DNA of 64,000 nt from Iris pallida (taxonomy: Eukaryota; Streptophyta; Magnoliopsida; Asparagales; Iridaceae), in NCBI GenBank assembly GCA_029216955.1, contig JANAVB010012136.1:49369-113368 (forward strand), written 5' to 3'. This document shows, in pieces, positions 57,844 through 64,000 of the stretch (position 1 is its first letter; each line of letters opens with the position of its first letter). The notes under the pieces are model-generated. The model did no database searches. It was not told the DNA's origin and saw only the letters and a program-made list of their open reading frames with translations. Position numbers and translations under genes: made by a program.

Positions 57844-59665
57844 ACCTTCCCTCCTTAGGAAATTTCGTCCTCGAAATTAAAGGATAGGGTTAGGAATTAC
57901 CTCAGGCTTCAAACAGATACGGATACTGCTCCCGCATCTCATCTTCTCGCTCCCAGGTAGACTCGCCTGGGGAGTTGTGCCGCCACTCACTCTGACTATC
58001 GGCGTCACCGAATTCCTGATTCTCTTCTCTCCTCTATCCAATATCGCCACTGGCTTCTCTGGTACTGTGAGGCTGGGTCCAATTTCCAGCTCCGAATGGT
58101 CCAAGATGTGGCTCAGGTCTTGAATGTAGCGCCTGAGCTATAAAACGTGGAAAACGTTGTGGATGCCTTCCAGACTTGGGGGTAGAGCCACCCGATAAGC
58201 TACTTCTCTAATCCTATTCAGTACTTCAAAAGGACCAATATACCTGGGACTTAGCTTTCCTGCTCTGCCGAATTGGATAGTTCCTCTGGCAGGTGAGATC
58301 TTCACAAACACACTATCACCTGTTTCGAACTCCAACGATTGTCGGCTGCTATCGGTCCAATACTTCTGTCTGTCCTGAGTAATCCTGAGCTTATCTCTGG
58401 TCATGTTTACCTTTTCTGCTGCATCGGTCACCATCTCAGGTCCAAGCAATACTCTTTCTCCTATGTCGTCCCAAGCAAGTGGAGTGCGACAACGACGTCC
58501 ATAGAGCGCCTCGAACGGAGTCATACCGATACTAGCATGGTAGCTGTTGTTGTAGGAGAACTCTACCAAGTACAAATGGTCTTCCCAAGACCCTCCAAAT
58601 TCTAAGACGCAAGATCTCAGCATATCCTCTAGCGTCTGGATTGTTCTCTCCGATTGTCCGTCAGTCTGGGAATGGCAGGCAGTGTTGAACTTCAATTGTG
58701 TTCCCAAACTGTCGTGCAAGCTCTTTCAGAAGTGAGAAGTGAATCTGGTATCCCTATCAGATACGATACTTCTCGGAACTCCATGAATTTGGTAGATATG
58801 CTGCGTATACAGTGCTGCCAACTTTTCGGTGGATAGACCAACCTTGAAGGGGATAATGTGAGCTGACTTCGTCAGTCGGTCCACAATAACCCAAATGGCG
58901 TCCTTTCTTTCTTGGGATCGAGGCAGTCCTGATAAAAAGTCTATCGTTATATGTTTCCATTTCCACTCCGGGATGTCTAGCGGCTGCAATAGTCCTGCGA
59001 GTCTCTGTCTGCTAGCTTTCACTTATTGACAAATTAAGCATCTAGCCACATACCTGGATACGCCCTTCTTTATTCTGTACCACCACACTACAGTATGCAT
59101 ATTTCGATACATCTTATTAGCTCCTGGATGTATAGAATACTGTGACTGGTACGCTTCTTGCATCAGCTCGTTCCTCAGTTCGCCAGTTGGTACACAAAGC
59201 CTCGTACCATGCCTCAGTACTCCATCGCTGGCGATTGAGAATCCTTCAAGTGTTCCTGCCAGCACTTGATCTCTGAGTTTGTAAAGCGTCTCGTCTTAGA
59301 ATTGTGTCTCCTTGACTCTGTCCATCAGACTTGAATGCTCTTGCAACTGCATTATTGATGAATCAGCTCCTAGTATAATGGCTTCTCTTTCCAGTTTTTT
59401 TTGTTTCCTCTTCAGGCAGTACAATCTCCAGTCCAAGCTTTTCTATGACTTCCAGCAAATACCGCTCCTTGGTCAAAATCATTGCCATTGGGTATGGACT
59501 AAGTGCATCTGCAATAACATTAGTCTTATCCGGATGATACTACAGGTTGATGTCGAAATCTTTCATCAGCTCCAGCCATCGTCTATGTCGCATGTTCAGC
59601 TTCTTCTGAGTGAAAACATATTTAAGACTTTTGTGGTCTGTAAATATTTCTACTCTCTCTCCATA
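57844..59665 (-). pseudogene. Element B second pol remnant (integrase and RNase H end)
   Basis: It matches the B integrase in the same order: chromodomain-like end (57877-58104), 'GDSVFVKISPARGTIQFGR' and 'YRRCRTPLAW'-type blocks in 58138-58719, core '[17 protein letters not shown]' (58726-59022), finger part (59023-59265), and a damaged RNase H end to about 59665. The stop at 59023-59025 replaces Gln (CAA to TAA). The remnant stops abruptly in RNase H and joins LTR3 internally, so RT, protease, gag and part of the LTR were deleted in one event. Confidence 0.88.
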
Positions 59666-60289
59666 GAGGAAGACGGAGGAGGTTCGACAGAGAGGGGCCG
59701 TACGGGAGGTTCGACGGGGGGAGGTGCCGCATCAGCGGGGCTGGGGGACAGCAGCGGCGGGGTCGCCGGGCTCGGGCGGAGCCGGCGGGAGCTCGGGATC
59801 GCCGGTGGGGCGCTGGCCTGGGCGGCTAAGGCTTGGGGAGATGGTTTGGGGAGAGGGATGAGTGATGGAGAGGGTTTTATAGGGAATGGGGCACAGGGGT
59901 TACGGGAAGGGGAAAAGGAATGGGTGTCGGGGGTTTCGGGAAGCCGAGGAGGCCACGACAGTTTCGACCGCGGGGAAGAGGAAAGGGTCGACCACAGTTT
60001 TGCTTGCAGAAAGGAAACGGAAAGAAAAGGAAGTATTTCCTTTCTCAAGGAAAATTTTCCTTAGGAAAGATATTAATATAATTTATTTTAATGAAAATAA
60101 TCCAAATATGGGTTCGGACTCGGGAACGGGTTCGGAGTCGGATCCGGATGCGGGATCGGGACAGGGCTACAATCAAAAATCTAAATAATTTTTTTTTGAT
60201 CGGACTAAATATAATAAATAATAATAATAATACTAAATTAATAATCCAATAATCCAAAATTTAATAAACCTAAATTTATAGGTTTCACA
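59666..60289 (-). repeat. Element B LTR3 (truncated)
   Basis: It is 624 bp, corresponding to 38666-39292 of LTR1 and ending GGTTTCACA. It has the TATA box at 59875-59881. It is followed by GCAAG, the second copy of the target duplication. Confidence 0.9.
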
Positions 60290-61052
60290 GCAAGTTTCGT
60301 CTCGATATGACGGCGTACACAAAGTAATTGACAAATATACAAAGGCTGATACGGTAAATTTTTGACGGATACGCATCAAATTCATCACGCACATGCGACC
60401 AATTTGAATTCTGTCAAATCCCACACGTCCACGAAGTCGATACGCACCTTTCGATACTTTCGGTTCACGACCACGTCGTCCGAATTGACGGGACGGACGA
60501 CGTATCGGGACAATTTTTTCTAAAAATTCAGTTTTGAAAATCAGTTTTCTTAACTTCACAAACCAATAACTTTCTGTACAGTGCATAAAATTTAATTATA
60601 CAAAAAGGGTTTTAAAGCCATATAGGTTGTCTACAAGTCTCTTCAAACCGATTTTGAAAACTCGCAACACGCTGGTCGCAAATTGGCCATAAAGTTAGGG
60701 TTTCGGGACAGTTTCTAAACCCAGAAAATCGAGTTTTTTCTCGATTTTGGAACTCATTTTTCGTCGCACATGGTGCAAATCGATACAAACTATTTGAAGA
60801 AAATTAAAGGTGTATATGTTGGGATCATACATGACCAAGTGGTTCGCAAAACGACGGAGCGAGGAAGGAGAAATCTACTTCCGAAGTTAGCTCGTCGCTG
60901 ACTGTTTCCGTGCTCGGGTGGGATGCTCGTTGTGCGTTTCCGGCGATGGACGGTCGTGGGGTTGGTCGACGGCGATGTCGGGGTGCACATTGGGTTGGGG
61001 GGTGACGGCTAGGGTTTGGTTTTTCTAAAAATCCCTCTCTCTTTCTCTCTCT

Positions 61053-61095
<43 letters not shown>

Positions 61096-61392
61096 ATATA
61101 TATATAGATATATATATATATATATGTTTATATATATACCGGTTGCATATAGGCCGTCGGGTTAAGGAAGTAAAAAGGGAGGGGGCCGCTCTTAGCAAGC
61201 AACAGCTACTGCTGCTTTAATTGGGGGGGGGACATGTATGCTTTTGTTTGTTTTTAATACTTACAATCAATTTTGACCCTTCCACTCCAATTTTGACTTT
61301 CTTTTTTATTTTTTGCTTTCTTTAATACCTTAAGCTATTATTTATATATATATACATACACACACACACACACACATAAATACATGCGTACA

Positions 61393-61428
<36 letters not shown>

Positions 61429-61591
61429 TATTTACACATATACGTATATATTTATTTATATAAAATAAACCCACATTTACCCATTAATATTTATCCCATT
61501 AATACAAATATATATATTATGTATACATATCCCATAAATGGAATAATACCTAAATACATACATTTAAATACATAAATGGAATAATACCTAA

Positions 61592-61634
<43 letters not shown>

Positions 61635-61835
61635 AATCAGAATTTATTTATAAACAAAAACTAAATATTTTATTTTATATATATATAATATATTAAACAT
61701 TTTAAATAAAAACTCTATCAATAAAATACCTTTTAAATAATAATATAAAAATACTAACAATAATATTTAAATAATATTAAAATAATGGAATAAAGTTATG
61801 ACCTTATTAGCCTTATTCAGGAAGTGGGGATGACA
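60290..61835 (-). repeat. Element E 3' LTR, proximal piece
   Basis: Homologous to the reverse complement of 8297-9630 of the C LTR ('gcaagtttcgtctcgat', then 'cacacgtccacgaagtcg', and 'gcaagcaacagctactgctgc'). It ends GGGGATGACA at 61835 before a polypurine block. A TATA-like/CT-rich stretch at 61030-61075 (minus) may be its promoter. Confidence 0.8.
61059..61640. repeat. Microsatellite block in element E LTR
   Basis: (TA)n at 61059-61125, (CA)n at 61357-61375, (TACA)n at 61389-61420 and (TA)n again at 61596-61640. No gene. Confidence 0.9.
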
Positions 61836-62339
61836 AATCTACCCTCCTAAAAAAAATTTTGTCCTCGAAATTAGAACAAACTAGCACAATAACAGTAGCA
61901 AGAACAAAGAAAAATACCTCAAGGCTCGAAGAGATAAGGATAACGCTCTCGCATCTCGTCCTCCCTCTCCCTGGTAGACTCTATTGGAGAGTGATGCTTC
62001 CATGCGACACGAACCAAAGAAATAACTTGGTTCCGGAGCACGTTCTCATGACGATCCAGAATCTCCACAGGCTGCTTTAGATAGTGGAGAGTAGGCCCCA
62101 CCTCTAACTCGGAGTGATCCATTACGTAACTAGGGTCTGCCACGTACCGCCTCAATTGTGACACATGGAATACGTTATGGACTACCTCGAGCGTAGGCCA
62201 AGTCTAGTCGATAGGCCACTGCACCGACCCTTCCAGGAATAGTAAAAGGTCCGAAGAAGCGCAGACTAAGCTTCCCGCCTCGGCCAAAATGAATCGTGCC
62301 CTGTGTCATAGAAATCCTCAGGAACACCATATCGCCAAC
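61836..62339 (-). pseudogene. Element E integrase C-terminus and chromodomain-like tail
   Basis: On the minus strand from the intron border: 'VGDMVFLRISMTQGTIHFGR', 'GGKLSLRFFGPF', then a frame break near 62205. 'VSQLRRYVADPSYVMDH', 'QPVEILDRHENVLRNQ' and 'VAWKHHSPIESTREREDEM' are open to 61919. The polypurine block 'ttttaggagggtagatt' is at 61836-61860. Confidence 0.85.
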
Positions 62340-62417
62340 CTAGACACAAGACAAGAATCAAGACAAGGCCCTAAAGCAACAATCACAAACAAGCACAAAC
62401 AGAAAACTGATACTAAC
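62340..62417 (-). other. 78-bp intron-like insertion in element E integrase
   Basis: On the minus strand PLEFE is followed by GTTAGT..., 78 bp of T-rich sequence, and ...TGTCTAG, then VGDMVFLR. The four other families run straight through this point. It starts GT and ends AG, lies between codons (phase 0), contains an in-frame TGA, and AGGTT is repeated at both borders. Confidence 0.7.
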
Positions 62418-63703
62418 CTCAAACTCTAACGGTCTCCGATGGCTATCGGCCCAATGCCGTTGTCTATCCTGAGCCACCTGAAGTCTATCCCTGATCAACT
62501 TAAGCTTCTCTGCTGCATCCACCACCATCTCCGGGCCAAGCAAAACTCGCTTACCGACATCGTTCCTTGACAAAGGAGTGCGACATCTTCGTCCGCATAG
62601 ATCCTTGAATGGCGACATCTCTATAATGGCCTGATAGCTGTTATTGTAAGCAAACTCTACCAGGTGAAGATGGTCCTCCCAAGATCCCCCGAAGTCTAAC
62701 ACACAAAGTACGAAGCATATCCTCGAGTGTCTGGATGGTCCTCCCCGACTGACCGTCTGTCTGGGGTGATACGCGGTACTGAACTTGAGCTGGGTGCCCA
62801 CGCTAGTATGCAAACTCCTCTAGAAGTGGAAAGTAAAACGACTATTACGATCTGAGACTATGTTCACCGGAACTCCGTGCAATCTGACTATCTGCCGTAC
62901 ATACATCTCTGCCAGCTTCTCTGTAGATAGTCCCACCTTAAAAGGCAAAAAGTAGGCCGATTTGGTCAATCTATCAACGATGACCCAAATCGCATCTTTT
63001 CCTCCTAAAGATCATGGAAGTCCAAATACAAAGTCCATAGTGATGTGCTCCTACTTCCACTCTGGAATGGATAGTGGCTGAAGCAGACCACCTGGCCTCT
63101 GTCTCTCGGTTTTCACCTGCTGACACACTAAGCATCGAGATACAAGCTGAGCTACCTCTCGCTTCATGCCATACCACCATACGTGCTCCCTCAGGTCTCT
63201 GTACATCTTGTTGACTCCAGGATGCATAGAGTACTGGGAATGATGCACTTCCTGCAGAATCTTCTCCCCCAGCTCTCCACTCGAAATGCACAATCTAGTA
63301 CCGTGCCTCAGCGACCCATCTTCGGCTATAGAGAAATCGTCTAGCAATCCGACGTGCACCTGCTCCCTGATGCTCCTCAAAATCACGTCATCAAACTGTG
63401 CTGATCTGACTCTGTCCATCAACGCAGACTGAATATATAAACCCCACATCTGAACCTCCATTCCCGAAATGATCACCTCGATACCCAAACTATCCAGATC
63501 GGCCAATAGATGACGTTCTGTCGTTAAATACATAGCGACTGGGCACGTGCTCAAGGCATCTGCAACTACGTTGGCCTTCCCTGGATGGTACTGCCACTAT
63601 TTTGAAGTCCTTCATTAGTTCAAGCTACCTCCGCTGCCTCATGTTCAATTCCTTCTGGATGAATATGTACTTCAAGCTCTTGTGATCCGTGAAGATCTCA
63701 ACT
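62418..63703 (-). pseudogene. Element E RNase H end and integrase finger/core
   Basis: Minus strand: '[10 protein letters not shown]' and 'NMRQR' at 63703-63610, then the frame 63051-63554 with 'TERHLLADLDSLGIEV', finger 'EVHHSQYSMHPG' and 'CLVCQQVKTERQRPGG'. A TAG at 63051-63053 replaces the Trp of 'WKWE'. The core is shifted (62820-63000) and resumes in 62418-62813 with 'LHLVEFAYNNSYQ', 'CGRRCRTPLS', 'LGPEMVVDAAEKLKLIRDRL'. Homology stops abruptly at about 63703. Confidence 0.85.
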
Positions 63704-64000
63704 TACTGGCACACTCTATCCAGGATACTATACTACACTTATGGGATACTACCTTCTATTATCTTCCTCAAATGAATACGGGTAATAAGTAGCGTCGGGG
63801 CTCAGTTGAATGGGACACAAGTGTCAGTGGGCAGTAGGCTTAATGTGGGTCGTGTCCATATTTTGGCACAAGTTTGGGTCAAAATGGTCGCCAATTTGAG
63901 TCGAAAATAAAAGTGACTTCGTGGGGTGATCAAGTTGGGCCTTGTGTCAGAAAAGTCGTGTGATAAAATGAAGCACAAGATGGTGTGCCTGGGGACACGA
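63704..64000. other. Unassigned sequence beyond the E breakpoint
   Basis: No homology to any element in the window and no open frame of note. The join with RNase H of E is abrupt, so this is either an insertion or the other side of a deletion. Confidence 0.4.

Larger units (their letters stand above)
36303..60289 (-). mobile_element. Element B complex: three-LTR chromovirus array
   Basis: Target duplication GCAAG flanks the whole array (36298-36302 and 60290-60294). From right to left on the minus strand: truncated LTR3 (59666-60289), pol remnant (59665-57844), LTR2 (57843-55011), leader, gag, protease, RT, RNase H, integrase (to 50481), inserted element A, rest of integrase (39653-39293), LTR1 (39292-36303). 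Sharing one LTR between two internal regions is what unequal recombination between LTRs produces. Confidence 0.9.
22485..63703 (-). mobile_element. Element E: chromovirus with its 3' LTR split by two nested complexes
   Basis: Read on the minus strand, part of RNase H and integrase (63703-61836) are followed by a polypurine tract and an LTR starting TGTCATCCCC at 61835. The LTR is homologous to the reverse complement of the family C LTR. It is interrupted by complex B after 60290 (duplication GCAAG), continues for 48 bp (36255-36302), is interrupted by complex D, and ends with GGGTCGTGACA at 22485. About 0.35-0.4 kb of LTR expected by comparison with C is missing at the D border. The rest of pol, gag and the 5' LTR are absent: homology stops at about 63703. 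Confidence 0.75.

Overview
This window looks like the repeat-rich, intergenic part of a large plant (angiosperm) nuclear genome. There is no prokaryotic gene organisation. Nearly all of the 64 kb is LTR retrotransposon DNA of Ty3/gypsy type, much of it nested. Five families (called A, B, C, D, E here) are chromoviruses with the order gag, protease, reverse transcriptase, RNase H, integrase, chromodomain-like tail. A, B, C and E have LTRs near 3 kb and resemble the Tekay/Del lineage; D has 1.65 kb LTRs. One older minus-strand element (F) has a gag/protease of the non-chromovirus Tat/Ogre type. No tRNA, rRNA or intact host gene was found. The species cannot be told from the sequence. All alignments and repeat comparisons were made by eye, and domain borders inside pol are approximate.

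Layout. 1-1235: LTR fragment related to family A (minus) with a CATGCGGC-type tandem array. 1236-5889: element F (minus): truncated protease, gag, leader, Arg-type primer site and part of an LTR. 5890-about 7230: LTR-like fragment G. 7240-7649 and 19410-about 19700: a GC-rich host stretch split by a probable hAT element (7658-19401, 8-bp duplication TCAACGAG). Inside that hAT element sits complete element C (8297-19259, plus strand, duplication CCTGG). 20083-20620: a cluster of GGCGC motifs upstream of a TATA box and a broken intron-containing gene (20900-22484). Element E (minus) is inserted in that gene. Its 3' LTR starts at 22485 and is now spread over three pieces (22485-23711, 36255-36302, 60290-61835); its integrase lies at 61836-63703.

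Two large insertions split the E LTR. The D complex (23712-36254, plus) is an integrase remnant, LTR, full internal region and LTR, and it carries a solo LTR of family A (28064-30897, duplication ATCGT) inside a gag zinc knuckle. The B complex (36303-60289, minus, duplication GCAAG) has three LTRs. Its integrase is interrupted by complete element A (39659-50475, minus, duplication TCTCC), whose LTRs are nearly identical and which is therefore the youngest insertion.

None of the elements has a fully open gag-pol. Many stops replace CAG, CAA or TGG, as expected from C-to-T decay of methylated DNA. Element C and parts of D also show many one-base losses in homopolymers, which may be assembly error. 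The most interesting signals are non-standard. (1) A splice-like architecture occurs inside the LTRs of families A, B, C and E: an AG|GCAAG donor-like motif, then a pyrimidine-AG site followed by a short acidic open segment ending in a stop. (2) Dense arrays of a GCCGCATG/CATGCGGC motif occur in family A LTRs, with a look-alike GGCGCATAG array in the unrelated element F. (3) A clean 78-bp GT-AG intron-like insertion lies in the integrase of E.
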